Below the pieces are notes generated by a model. The model made no database searches. It had not been told where the DNA came from and worked only from the letters and a program-made list of their open reading frames with translations. 41,385 nucleotides of DNA from Cyanobacteriota bacterium (GTDB lineage: Bacteria > Acidobacteriota > Vicinamibacteria > Vicinamibacterales > UBA2999). How positions within the stretch are numbered: the first letter of the stretch is position 1; every line of letters begins with the position of its first letter. Of this stretch, positions 31,327 to 39,316 are shown piece by piece. The position numbers were made by a program, and so were the translations under genes. The stretch spans positions 1 to 41,385 of the forward strand of contig JAIEMQ010000034.1 of the NCBI GenBank assembly GCA_019752015.1. Direction: 5' to 3'.

Positions 31327-32121
31327 TTACCCGCGCGTTTCCGCGAAGCAGTGATACATCGCGATTGACGCCGCTGTCGTCACGTTCAGCGAGTCGACGT
31401 CCGGAGTGGTGGGAATGCGGATGCGCAGCGTCGCCGCGCGCATGGCGTCCTCGGAGAGCCCGGCGCCTTCCGAGCCGACCAGCAGCGCGAGCTTGGCGTG
31501 CGGAAAAATCTCGTCGAGCGGGGCGGCGGTCATCGCCGGCGTCAGCGCCACGACCGTGAAGCCGTCGACGCGCAGATCGCGGATCGCGCCCGGCCACTGC
31601 GCCGCCTGCACGAACGGGACCGACAGCGTCGAGCCCATCGATGTGCGAATCGATTTGCGATACAGCGGATCGCCGCTGTTGGGGCCCAGCACGACGAGCT
31701 CGATGCCGAACGCCGCGGCGCTGCGAAACAGGCCGCCGACATTGTCGGGGTTGTTGACGCCTTCGAGGACGAGCACCCGCGACAGCGGACCGGCGGCGAT
31801 GCGATCGAGCGTCGGAGTCGGCGGCCGGCGCACCAGCGCGAGGCAGCCGCGATGAATGTTGAAACCGGCGAGGCCGTTCATCAATGCCTGATCGGCCACG
31901 TAGACCGGCGCGGTCGTCTTGGGCAGGATGTCGCTGAGCGCATCGCCGGCCGGCTGCGTCACCAGGATCGATTCAATCTCCCAGTGCTGCAGATCGATCA
32001 GGCGCCGCACCACCAGCCGGCCCTCGGCGACGAACAATCCGAGGTCGCGTAACTGATCGGGATCGGCAATGTGACGATATGCGGTCACGCGCATGTCGTC
32101 GATCGACGCGACGGGAATCAC
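31327..32121 (-). CDS. TrmH/SpoU-family RNA 2'-O-methyltransferase
   Basis: 264 residues. The N-terminal substrate-binding domain (FVAEGRLVVRRLID) is followed by the SPOUT trefoil-knot catalytic domain with its three motifs: LEGVNNPDNVGGLFRSAAAF, LLVGSEGAGLS and PDVDSLNVTTAASIAMY. The Asn, Arg, Glu and Ser/Asn positions expected for 2'-O-methyl transfer are present. It methylates a ribose in tRNA or rRNA with SAM; the exact nucleotide cannot be read from sequence. It is 18 bp downstream of nadE and 8 bp before the unknown gene. Confidence 0.9.
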   Translation of the reverse strand: MIPVASIDDMRVTAYRHIADPDQLRDLGLFVAEGRLVVRRLIDLQHWEIESILVTQPAGDALSDILPKTTAPVYVADQALMNGLAGFNIHRGCLALVRRPPTPTLDRIAAGPLSRVLVLEGVNNPDNVGGLFRSAAAFGIELVVLGPNSGDPLYRKSIRTSMGSTLSVPFVQAAQWPGAIRDLRVDGFTVVALTPAMTAAPLDEIFPHAKLALLVGSEGAGLSEDAMRAATLRIRIPTTPDVDSLNVTTAASIAMYHCFAETRG

Positions 32122-32139
32122 CGGGTTAGCTCGACTGTT

Positions 32140-34011
32140 CTAAAACCATTCGTTGCGTTGCACGACGGGCATCTGCAGCGCCCGCTCACGATCGAGATCG
32201 AGCGAGCCGACGTGGAGCGACAACGGCGACTGTACCCACTTATATATCGATTGCGAGAACAGCTTCGTGAATTGAGCGGCCCAGGTAGTCAGCTTGCCCG
32301 CGGGCTGATCGGGAAAGAGCGCCTGCAGCGCGACCGCGACGTCGGCCGGCGACATTTTTTCACCGGCATAAAGCTGCAGGCACGCATCGAGAACGGGGAA
32401 GGGCATCAGCTCGTTTTCGGCGACCTGCTTGTCGGCAAGCTCGGGTCCGGGTGCCGTGTGCAGCGTCGCCGACACGCCCTTGAAGCCGAACCGCTGTTCG
32501 AGCCGTTCGAGCAGGGCAATCACGACGGTCTTCGGCACGTTCGCAATCACCGAGAGCGAGCCTTCGAGATCGCCGCCGATCGTGGTGTAGCCGACGGCTT
32601 TCTCGCTCATGTCGCCGGTCTGCAGAAAGAGCGCGCCCGATGAATTCGCCCAGTTCCACATGCGCTGGCCGCGAATGCGTGCCTGGATGTTCTGGCGCGT
32701 CAGCTCGGTCGGCTGCTCGCCGCCCAGCATCGTGACCGTCGCCTCGATCTCGCGCGCGGTCGCCTCGTGAATCGGGACGGTCTCCAGCTTGACGCCGAGC
32801 TCTTCGGCGAGCACGGTCGCCGCCTGCTTCGTATCGCCGCCGGAATGTTTGCTCGGCATGTAGAACGCCGAGATGGTGCTGCCGCCCTTGATCAGCTGCG
32901 CGGCGCGCCATGCGACGAGTAGCGTCAGCATTGAATCGCGGCCGCCGGACAGCGCGATGCCGAGCGACTTGAACGCGCCGGTCTTCTCGTAATAACTCTT
33001 CACGCCGACCGCAAGCGCTTCGAACAGATCGTCGAGCGCGCGATCCCGAGGATCGATCCGCGGTGTCCCTGACGCGGGGAGAAAGAAGTTGCCGCCATCC
33101 GGCCCGGGATACTTGAACGACGAGTTGTTCGCGGTCTTGCCTTCGACCTTGATGACGGGAACCGTTTGACGCAGCAAACGGAACGCTTCGCAGTCCGATC
33201 GCCAGGTCGTGTTCTCCATCCGCAGCCGCCGCGTGCGGTCGAGATCGACGACCGTCGACCACCAGCCCTCGACGAAGCGCGGCGCCTCGAACACCAGACG
33301 GCCGTTCTGGAAGATGAAGCCGCCGCCGTCGTAGATCAAGCCGTCCTGCCCACCGACCGCGTTGGCGTAGAGCAACAGCGCCTGGTTGTCGGCCGCGCGC
33401 GTGGCGAGCATTTCGCGGCGCGTCGAATCAACGCCCATGCGATACGGCGAGGTCGAGACATTGACGACGATCTCGGAGCCGGAGTAGCAGCGGCGCCGCA
33501 TCGGCCCGTCAGGCGACCATGCGTCTTCGCAAACCTCGACCGCGACATCGCCGAAATCGAATTGGAAGCGATAGTCGCCGAGCGGAACGCCGTCCGCGTC
33601 GAGCGCGAGCCCCGGGCCGCCGCGCGAAAAGGTGCGGCCCTCGTAGAACACGTTGTAGGTCGGCAGCTTTTCCTTCGGCACCACGCCGGCAATGCGGCCG
33701 CGATGCACGACCGCCGCGGCGTTGAAGATCTGGCCGGCGGCCGAGACGGCCAGCCCCAGCACATAGACCGTGGGCGAGTCGCTCGTCTCCTTCGCAAAAC
33801 GCTCGAGCTCGCGCCGCTGGCCGATCAGGAAGCCTGGCCACTGCACGAGATCCTCGGGCGGGTAGCCGCCGATCGCCTGTTCGGGGAACGCGCCAACGGT
33901 GACGTTCGCGTCGGCCATTTCCTTCGCGACCGCGATCAGGCGCGACACATTGGATTTCACTGCGCCAACAGTGGGACTGACGGTTGCTACAGCCAGTTTA
34001 GCCAGCCGCAT
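32140..34011 (-). CDS. nadE: Glutamine-dependent NAD+ synthetase
   Basis: 623 residues in two domains. The N-terminal nitrilase-type glutaminase (about 1-270) has the triad Glu44 (FPEQAIGGYPPEDL), a Lys in VVPKEKLPTYNVF, and Cys161 (VEVCEDAWSPDG). The C-terminal ammonia-dependent synthetase (about 300-623) has the ATP pyrophosphatase loop LSGGRDSMLTLLVA; the usual motif is SGGxDS, and Arg is tolerated at x. Later blocks YMPSKHSGGD, RQNIQARIRGQRMWNWANS and TGDMSEKAVGYTTIGGD are typical. It turns deamido-NAD to NAD+ using ATP and glutamine nitrogen. First gene of a three-gene operon. Confidence 0.93.
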   Translation of the reverse strand: MRLAKLAVATVSPTVGAVKSNVSRLIAVAKEMADANVTVGAFPEQAIGGYPPEDLVQWPGFLIGQRRELERFAKETSDSPTVYVLGLAVSAAGQIFNAAAVVHRGRIAGVVPKEKLPTYNVFYEGRTFSRGGPGLALDADGVPLGDYRFQFDFGDVAVEVCEDAWSPDGPMRRRCYSGSEIVVNVSTSPYRMGVDSTRREMLATRAADNQALLLYANAVGGQDGLIYDGGGFIFQNGRLVFEAPRFVEGWWSTVVDLDRTRRLRMENTTWRSDCEAFRLLRQTVPVIKVEGKTANNSSFKYPGPDGGNFFLPASGTPRIDPRDRALDDLFEALAVGVKSYYEKTGAFKSLGIALSGGRDSMLTLLVAWRAAQLIKGGSTISAFYMPSKHSGGDTKQAATVLAEELGVKLETVPIHEATAREIEATVTMLGGEQPTELTRQNIQARIRGQRMWNWANSSGALFLQTGDMSEKAVGYTTIGGDLEGSLSVIANVPKTVVIALLERLEQRFGFKGVSATLHTAPGPELADKQVAENELMPFPVLDACLQLYAGEKMSPADVAVALQALFPDQPAGKLTTWAAQFTKLFSQSIYKWVQSPLSLHVGSLDLDRERALQMPVVQRNEWF

Positions 34012-34045
34012 ATCTGATCAAGCTTAACTCACATGCACAACGATG

Positions 34046-34113
34046 CCCACCTTCGCGCCAGGCGCTACGGTGGGTCCACCGTAGCTCGCGCAAGAACCGG
34101 CGAGCGTAGGTGG
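34046..34113. repeat. Nested palindromic repeat between nadE and the LOG gene
   Basis: A perfect inner palindrome GCTACGGTGG, two bases, CCACCGTAGC (34064-34085) sits inside outer imperfect arms CCCACCTTCGC (34046-34056) and GCGTAGGTGG (34104-34113). It lies 5' of nadE and 3' of the LOG-family gene, both on the minus strand, so it may terminate the latter. No link to the RAYT REP family is seen. Confidence 0.7.
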
Positions 34114-34117
34114 ACAC

Positions 34118-34846
34118 TTATTCCGCGAGCGGCCGTTCTCCGAAGATCTTTCGAGAGCGAGGCACCTTCCGCCGTTTGAGGCCGAAGTGTTGAACGGCAT
34201 GCAATTCGATGTGCGCCATCGCGTCGGGCAGCGAATCGGTCACCAGCATCAGATCGAGGTCGGATGCGGAGATCGTCCCCGCTTCGACCATCGCCCTGAT
34301 CATCGCGATGAACGGCGCCCAGTAATCGCGGCCCATCAATACGATTGGGAACTGGAGGATCTTGCGCGTCTGGATCAGCGTCAGCGCTTCGGTCAGCTCG
34401 TCGAGCGTGCCGAACCCGCCGGGCATGACGATGAACGCGTACGAATACTTCACGAGCAGGACTTTTCTCACCCAGAAGTATTCCGTCGTGACCCAGCGAT
34501 CGAGGTAGGCGTTCGGCGTTTGCTCGAACGGCAGCTCGATGTTGCAGCCGACCGATCGGCCGCCGGCTTCACGCGCCCCGCGGTTCGCCGCTTCCATCAC
34601 GCCGGGACCGCCGCCCGTCATCACCGTGAAACCCAGCCCAACCAGTGCGCCGCCGACTTCGCGCGCCATCGCGTAGTAGCGATGATGTTCGTCGAATCGC
34701 GCCGATCCAAACACGGTCACGCAGGGTCCAACGAAATGGAGCGCGCGGAATCCGCGAATGAAATCGCGTCCCGCGCGCAGCAGCAGCCGGAGTTCCTGGA
34801 AGCGCGAATGCGGTCCTTCGAGGAGGACTCGATCGGGTTCGGCCAT
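34118..34846 (-). CDS. LOG-family protein (nucleoside monophosphate phosphoribohydrolase-like)
   Basis: 242 residues, Rossmann fold of the TIGR00730/LOG family. Key motifs are CVTVFGSARFDEHH, MTGGGPGVMEAANRGA and MPGGFGTLDELTEALT; PGGxGTxxE is the catalytic signature. Plant-type LOG enzymes release free cytokinins from their riboside monophosphates. Bacterial members, once called lysine decarboxylases, hydrolyse AMP and similar nucleotides. An N-terminal extension of about 35 residues (EGPHSRFQELRLLLRAGRD) is as in the longer bacterial subgroup. The start is 27 bp from the divergent TonB receptor. Confidence 0.88.
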   Translation of the reverse strand: MAEPDRVLLEGPHSRFQELRLLLRAGRDFIRGFRALHFVGPCVTVFGSARFDEHHRYYAMAREVGGALVGLGFTVMTGGGPGVMEAANRGAREAGGRSVGCNIELPFEQTPNAYLDRWVTTEYFWVRKVLLVKYSYAFIVMPGGFGTLDELTEALTLIQTRKILQFPIVLMGRDYWAPFIAMIRAMVEAGTISASDLDLMLVTDSLPDAMAHIELHAVQHFGLKRRKVPRSRKIFGERPLAE

Positions 34847-34873
34847 CGATGTTCTGTTGTAGAGTCTACCTTT

Positions 34874-37102
34874 ATGATCCGACAGTCAGGCCTCTTCTTT
34901 CTGCTCGCCGCAGCGCTCTTCACGGCATCGCCGGCATTGGCACAGTCGACCGCCAGCACCATCGGCACCGTCGTCGACATCTCCGGAGCCGTCGTACCCG
35001 GGGCGGACGTCGTCGTCACCTCGCGCGACGGCCGCACCAGCACCGTCCACACGGATGCGGACGGCAACTTCGACGCCGGCGTGATGGCGTCGCGCGTGCG
35101 CGTGTCGTCGACAGGATTCGAAACCGCCACGATCGAGATCAGCGGCACCGGCCCCGTGCAGATCATCCTGCGTCCCGTGAACTTCGCGGACTCGGTGGTC
35201 GTGACGGCGACGCGCGGCGCGGAGCGGCTGCCGAGCGCGGCGAGCTCCACCGTGCTGACGTCTGCGGAACTCAGCAACATGGCGGCCGGCGCGTTGGATG
35301 ATGCGCTGCGCTCGACGCCAGGCTTCACGCTGTTCCGCCGCTCATCGTCACGTGTCGCGAACCCGACGACGCAGGGCGTGACGCTGCGCGGCGTGTCGGG
35401 CTCCGGTGCGAGCCGCACGCTGGTGCTCGCCGACGGCGTGCCGCTCAACGATCCGTTCGGCAGCTGGGTCTACTGGAACCGCATTCCGATGGCGGCGGTC
35501 GATCGCGTTGAGGTCGTGCGCGGTGCGACCGGCGATCTGTATGGCGCCGGCGCCCTCGGCGGCGTCGTGCAACTGCTGACGGTGCAGCCGAGCCGGACGC
35601 GCGCGCGCGCCACCTTCGACGGCGGCTCACACGATACGTTCCGTGGCTCGTTCTTCGGGGCGGCGGAAAAAAACGGCTGGAACGCGAGCGGCGCCTACGA
35701 AGGTGTGCGCACCAACGGCGTGTACGTGCTCGCGTCTGAAGTGCGCGGCGCGGTCGACACCCGCGCGGACAGCGACTACAAGACCGGTTTCGCGACGTTC
35801 GGCAAGCGCGGCAACGGCTGGCATGTCAACGCGCGCGGCGCGGCGTATACCGAGGATCGCAACAACGGCACCGTCGTCCAGGTCAACAATACCGACTGGA
35901 AGCAGTTGTCACTGGACCTCGGTGGTCTGGTCGGCGGCGGCGTGTTGGAAGTGCACGGCGTCGGCAGCACCCAGGACTATTACCAGACGTTCTCCTTCGT
36001 CGCGGCCGGCCGCGCCACGGAGCGCCTGACGTTCGAGCAGTTCATCGATACGGCGCACCGCGGCGTCAACGCGCAATGGACGCGTCCGGTCAACAAGCTG
36101 ACGATGATCGTCGGCGGCGATTTCCGGCGCACCCGGGCGCTCCAGGACGAACTGCGCTACGCGCTGGTCGCCGGCGTCAACACGCCAAGCGCCCCGTTCA
36201 TCTCGGGCGGCACCGAGAACGTGTTTGCCGGTTACGCGCGCGCCAACGTGGCGGTGACCGACGCGTTGACGTTCGAGTTGGGCGCCCGTGCCGATTCGTG
36301 GAAGTCGCAGCCGCAAGACGCCGCGCTGGCGGCCAAGGAAGTCACCTATGTCAGTCCGCGCGCGGCCGTCTCCGTTCGAGCCGGACGCGTGCAGTTCCAG
36401 GGCTCCGCCTATCACGCGAGCCGCACGCCGAGCCTGAACGAGCTGCACCGCCGGTTCGCCGCGGGCAACCAGATCACCAACGCCAATCCCCTGCTCAACC
36501 CGGAAACGCTGACCGGCGTCGAGGGCGGCGTCTTGACGCAATTCGCGCGCGCGTCGGTCCGCGCCACGGCGTTCTTCAACAATCTCGACGGCGCGATCGC
36601 CAACGTCACGCTGTCGTCCACGCCGACGCAGATCATCCGCCAGCGGCAGAACTCCGACACGATTCGCGCCACCGGCGTGGAGATCGAGATCGATTCGCGG
36701 TTTACCAGCACGCTGAGCGCCAGCGGCCAGATCGTGTTCACCTCGAGCCACTTCCGCGGCTCGCTGGCGACGCCGGCGCTGCGCGACAACGACGTGCCGC
36801 AGGTGCCGAAGGTGCAGGGCGGCCTGGCGCTGACGTGGGTGCACCCGAAATGGTTCACGGCCGCAACGCAGGTCCGCTTCAGCGGCAAGCAGTTCGACGA
36901 CGATCTGAATACGCCGGCGTTCGTGCTCGGCGCCTACGCGGTGTGGGATGCGACGGCGAGCCGGCAGATCGTGCGCGGCTTGAACGGGTTCATCGCGGTC
37001 GAAAACATTCTCGACCAGCAATACGACACCGCGCGGACGCCGCTGCGCTCGATCGGCTGGCCGCGCACCGTCCGCGTCGGCGCCCGGATGACGTGGCAAT
37101 AG
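34874..37102 (+). CDS. TonB-dependent outer-membrane receptor
   Basis: 742 residues from ATG at 34874. Signal peptide MIRQSGLFFLLAAALFTASP, cleaved after LAQ. Residues about 25-115 are a carboxypeptidase-regulatory-like beta domain (GTVVDISGAVVPGADVVVTS). The plug follows (SVVVTATRGAERLPSAASST, QGVTLRGVSGSGASRTLVLA, DRVEVVRGATGDLYGAGALG), then a barrel of about 500 residues ending in VRVGARMTWQ with the expected terminal aromatic-rich strand. It imports an unknown ligand using TonB energy. The added N-terminal domain is typical of Acidobacteriota and Bacteroidota receptors. The size is nearer siderophore or cobalamin receptors than the giant oligosaccharide type. No TonB/ExbBD genes are nearby. 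Confidence 0.9.
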   Translation: MIRQSGLFFLLAAALFTASPALAQSTASTIGTVVDISGAVVPGADVVVTSRDGRTSTVHTDADGNFDAGVMASRVRVSSTGFETATIEISGTGPVQIILRPVNFADSVVVTATRGAERLPSAASSTVLTSAELSNMAAGALDDALRSTPGFTLFRRSSSRVANPTTQGVTLRGVSGSGASRTLVLADGVPLNDPFGSWVYWNRIPMAAVDRVEVVRGATGDLYGAGALGGVVQLLTVQPSRTRARATFDGGSHDTFRGSFFGAAEKNGWNASGAYEGVRTNGVYVLASEVRGAVDTRADSDYKTGFATFGKRGNGWHVNARGAAYTEDRNNGTVVQVNNTDWKQLSLDLGGLVGGGVLEVHGVGSTQDYYQTFSFVAAGRATERLTFEQFIDTAHRGVNAQWTRPVNKLTMIVGGDFRRTRALQDELRYALVAGVNTPSAPFISGGTENVFAGYARANVAVTDALTFELGARADSWKSQPQDAALAAKEVTYVSPRAAVSVRAGRVQFQGSAYHASRTPSLNELHRRFAAGNQITNANPLLNPETLTGVEGGVLTQFARASVRATAFFNNLDGAIANVTLSSTPTQIIRQRQNSDTIRATGVEIEIDSRFTSTLSASGQIVFTSSHFRGSLATPALRDNDVPQVPKVQGGLALTWVHPKWFTAATQVRFSGKQFDDDLNTPAFVLGAYAVWDATASRQIVRGLNGFIAVENILDQQYDTARTPLRSIGWPRTVRVGARMTWQ

Positions 37103-37108
37103 AACCAA

Positions 37109-37215
37109 GGTTCCAAGCGTTCCAGGGGTTCCAGCGGTTCCAAGCGCCTTGTTCTTCAGCCGTTCCAGAAGTTTTGGAACTCCGTCAGAACAACGCCTGT
37201 GGAACGCTTGGAACC
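37109..37215. repeat. GGTTCCA repeat with 16-bp perfect inverted arms
   Basis: GGTTCCAAGCGTTCCA (37109-37124) and TGGAACGCTTGGAACC (37200-37215) are perfect complements. Between them the GGTTCCA or GTTCCAG motif recurs every 9 to 11 bases, then switches to GGAAC on the other side, so a long imperfect cruciform is possible. It follows the TonB receptor stop and runs into the leader of the next gene, where extra in-frame ATGs arise from it. Confidence 0.85.
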
Positions 37216-37234
37216 TGTGGTACCAATGGAACCA

Positions 37235-37624
37235 ATGAAGGCCGTCATCCTCTTCGACGGAACGTGCGCGTTCTGCGAGCGCTCGGTGCGCTTCATCGCG
37301 ACGCGCGACGCCGGCTATTTCAAGTTCGGCGCGTCGCAGAATCCCGAAGGGCGCGCGCTGCTGGAACAGTTCGGCACGACCCGCGAAGCGACGCGCAGTC
37401 TCATCCTGATTGAAGACGGCCGGCTCTATTTGCGATCCGATGCGGTGCTTCGGATCGCCGCGCGCATGACGGCGCCGTGGCGGTACGCGCGCGTCTTTGC
37501 CATCGTGCCCCGGCCGATTCGCGATCTCGTATATCGATTCGTCGCGGCGGTTCGCTACCGCCTGGCAGGTGAGTCCAACGCGTGTGAAATCCCGCCGCCG
37601 GAAATCCGCGCGCGCCTCATCTAA
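37235..37624 (+). CDS. DCC-family thiol-disulfide oxidoreductase (DUF393)
   Basis: 129 residues from ATG at 37235. The family signature VILFDGTCAFCERSVRFI gives the DxxCxxC active-site motif near the N-terminus; the C-terminal half contains VPRPIRDLVYRFVAAVRYR as in other YuxK-like proteins. A thioredoxin-like redox role is assumed, but few members have been studied. Two upstream in-frame ATGs (37199 and 37226) come from the GGTTCCA repeat and are probably not used. The 3' end overlaps the convergent DUF488 gene by 4 bp. Confidence 0.85.
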   Translation: MKAVILFDGTCAFCERSVRFIATRDAGYFKFGASQNPEGRALLEQFGTTREATRSLILIEDGRLYLRSDAVLRIAARMTAPWRYARVFAIVPRPIRDLVYRFVAAVRYRLAGESNACEIPPPEIRARLI

Positions 37625-38007
37625 GCGCGCGCGATCTCCTTCGCCAGCAGAAAGCGGTGGCACTCCTTCGCGTCTTCGACGCAGTGGCAGAGCAGCGTGA
37701 TGTGCTGTTTCTGGCCGAGGGCGCGCAGCAGCCGCAGCGTCGACTTCTGCCCGTGGTTCTTGATCGTCTCGCTGCGCTCGTCGATGGGGCCGTCGAGGTA
37801 GAGCTCGTCACGATAGCGCTTCACGAACGTCTTCCACTCGATCGCGCCGCCCATCACCGCCTTGAGGAGCTGTTCGCTGGGTCCGAGTGACGGCATCCAG
37901 ACGTCATACTTCGACGACGGCAATCCGCGGCCGCGAAACCGCGTCGCCAGGATCCGCAACCCGTCGTCCTTCCGGATCTCCGACTGCACGCTGCGCGTCT
38001 TGATCAT
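37621..38007 (-). CDS. DUF488-family protein
   Basis: 128 residues, complete. The DUF488 blocks are visible: a basic N-terminus with GLRILATRFRGRGLPSSKYD, VWMPSLGPSEQLLKAVM, FVKRYRDEL and the C-terminal TLLCHCVEDAKECHRFLLA with paired cysteines and His. The function of the family is not established; a role in nucleic-acid or stress metabolism has been suggested from context only. The start lies in the 135-bp gap before the HigA-like gene. Confidence 0.8.
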   Translation of the reverse strand: MIKTRSVQSEIRKDDGLRILATRFRGRGLPSSKYDVWMPSLGPSEQLLKAVMGGAIEWKTFVKRYRDELYLDGPIDERSETIKNHGQKSTLRLLRALGQKQHITLLCHCVEDAKECHRFLLAKEIARA

Positions 38008-38114
38008 GCTGCTACTTTATTACGCGCCGTGTGTTCGCAGACCATCGACGACTTTATCGCCGAGAAAATCGCGCTGGCCAGCGAACGTGTGGTCCGAAGT
38101 GGACTCTCTACACG

Positions 38115-38183
38115 CTAGAGTCTTGAAGGGCGGTCTAAAAACTTGACTCATTCGGTCAGGATTCCGGCCCTTCAAGACTCTAG
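38115..38183. promoter_or_regulatory. 17-bp perfect inverted repeat over the higA start, possible operator
   Basis: CTAGAGTCTTGAAGGGC (38115-38131) and GCCCTTCAAGACTCTAG (38167-38183) are exact complements with a 35-base loop. The loop holds the TTG start of the HigA-like gene, and the right arm encodes its residues PALQDSR. HigA-type antitoxins bind palindromes at their own promoters, so this may be an operator. In mRNA the hairpin would also cover the start codon. A mobile palindrome is the alternative. Confidence 0.55.
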
Positions 38184-38460
38184 GAAGTCCGATTGGCTCG
38201 GCCCTGCGATTCCGCCCGGAGAGATCCTGCTGGAGGAGTACCTCAAGCCGCTTGGATTGGGGCAGGTCAAAACCGCGGCGCGGCTCGGCATCTCGCTCAA
38301 CCGGCTGAACGAGATTATCCTCGGCAAGCGTGGGATCACCGCCGACACGGCGCTGCGGCTGTCGCGACTGCTGAAGACGTCGCCGCAGCTCTGGATGCGG
38401 TTGCAGGCCGATTGGGATGTGCACCAGGCGCTGCAGCGCCTGGGGCGGACGTTCTCGTAG
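38143..38460 (+). CDS. higA: HigA-type antitoxin without adjacent toxin
   Basis: 105 residues from TTG at 38143; no ATG or GTG exists in the usable region. The helix-turn-helix XRE domain is typical of HigA: PPGEILLEEYLKPLGLGQVK, AARLGISLNRLNEIILGKRG, ITADTALRLSRLLKTSPQLW. The N-terminal 20 residues are atypical and partly derived from an inverted repeat. HigB toxins normally sit directly upstream of higA, but only about 135 bp separate it from the divergent DUF488 gene and no HigB-like frame is found. It is thus an orphan antitoxin or lone regulator. Confidence 0.8.
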   Translation: MTHSVRIPALQDSRKSDWLGPAIPPGEILLEEYLKPLGLGQVKTAARLGISLNRLNEIILGKRGITADTALRLSRLLKTSPQLWMRLQADWDVHQALQRLGRTFS

Positions 38461-38479
38461 GTGCTGCGCCGAATTAGCC

Positions 38480-38908
38480 CTACGCGAACGGGTTACGGAT
38501 GCGAACGCCGCCGGGCAGCTGGCCGTCGCTGAGATCCTCCGTCCACAACACATCGCACCCTGTTTCCGCGGCGGCCAGGACGATCAGCGCATCCCAGAAC
38601 CCGATCCGCGACTGCGTGTGAAGTCCAATGGCCGCGATGACATCGGCCGCGGTTGGCGCGAAGACCTTCCAGCGGGCCAACTCGCGGACGCGGGCCGTGG
38701 CGTCGGCGGCCGGCATCGGCCGGCGCATTTTGCGCGTGACGGTCACGAAGAATTCCTGAAGCACCTGAACACTGACGCACCCGGTCCCGCTGTCCCACAG
38801 CCGCTCGAGCAGGCGCCCCGCAATCTGCTGCTTCAGTCCAGCCGACGCGTCGAACGCGTAGACGAGGACGTTGGCGTCGACGAACTCACGCTGCGGATCA
38901 GCGGTCAT
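38480..38908 (-). CDS. vapC: PIN-domain toxin, VapC family
   Basis: 142 residues. The PIN nuclease acidic residues are in place: Asp in FVDANVLVYAFD, Glu in VQVLQEFFVT, Asp in FWDALIVLAA and the last acidic pair in LWTEDLSDG. VapC toxins are Mg2+-dependent RNases that cut tRNA or rRNA. The start overlaps the antitoxin stop by 11 bp, a usual TA arrangement with the antitoxin first. It is convergent to higA, with a 19-bp gap. Confidence 0.88.
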   Translation of the reverse strand: MTADPQREFVDANVLVYAFDASAGLKQQIAGRLLERLWDSGTGCVSVQVLQEFFVTVTRKMRRPMPAADATARVRELARWKVFAPTAADVIAAIGLHTQSRIGFWDALIVLAAAETGCDVLWTEDLSDGQLPGGVRIRNPFA

Positions 38909-39143
38909 GGAGCTCCTCGCGCGACCAGCTCCGCTCTCCGCCGGAGCCGAGCGAACCGGGCGACTGCAAGGCGGCCATCGCCTGTTTACGGGCCGCCGAA
39001 TATCGACGGTCCTCGTCGGTCAGCCGGGCGAGGGCCTCCGCCATCAAGGCCGAGACCGATGTGTCGCGGTCCGCAGCCACGCGCTTGACGCGCTTCAAGA
39101 GCGCCCGGGGCAGGCGCAAGGTGATGTTCTGATTGTCGCTCAC
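38898..39143 (-). CDS. Ribbon-helix-helix antitoxin paired with VapC
   Basis: 81 residues from GTG at 39143 (VSDNQNITLRLPRALLKRVK). The N-terminal 50 residues are a CopG/Arc-type ribbon-helix-helix: NITLRLPRALLKRVKRVA then DTSVSALMAEALARLTDED. The C-terminal tail (SLGSGGERSWSREELHDR) is the expected flexible toxin-binding part. It should neutralise the downstream PIN toxin and repress the operon. CACGAAAACTCGTG at about 39157-39170 is a small palindrome upstream that could be its operator. Longer starts run into non-coding repeats and were rejected. Confidence 0.82.
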   Translation of the reverse strand: MSDNQNITLRLPRALLKRVKRVAADRDTSVSALMAEALARLTDEDRRYSAARKQAMAALQSPGSLGSGGERSWSREELHDR

Positions 39144-39244
39144 GTAAAAAAGTGTAACACGAAAACTCGTGCACTCACGCGGACCCGCGCGCGGGCCCCG
39201 AGGGCCATCGGCCACCACTCAATGTTCACCAGGCCTGGTCCTGC

Positions 39245-39276
39245 TTGACACCTCGGGGGGGGGGGCAGCATATTCT
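39245..39276 (+). promoter_or_regulatory. Candidate phase-variable promoter with an 11-G spacer tract
   Basis: A perfect TTGACA (-35) at 39245-39250 is followed by a spacer that contains eleven G (39255-39265). A -10-like CATATT starts at 39269 (18-base spacer), with TATTCT at 39271 as the alternative. The winged-helix gene starts at 39317. Gain or loss of one G would change the -35/-10 distance. The -10 match is moderate (4 of 6), so this is a candidate only. Confidence 0.45.
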
Positions 39277-39316
39277 CGTTACCCCGTCCCACCCTCGGGC
39301 CGCAGAGAAAGTTACG

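Noticed and set aside
38020-38142. Frames on both strands upstream of higA considered as a HigB toxin or another small antitoxin
   Set aside because: No RelE/HigB-like strand pattern; the best plus frame (QTIDDFIAEKIALASERV) has no start and stops after about 28 codons.
39245-39316. TTG start at 39245 extending the winged-helix protein by 24 residues
   Set aside because: It would translate the poly-G tract and the candidate -35 element; ATG at 39317 has a ribosome site.
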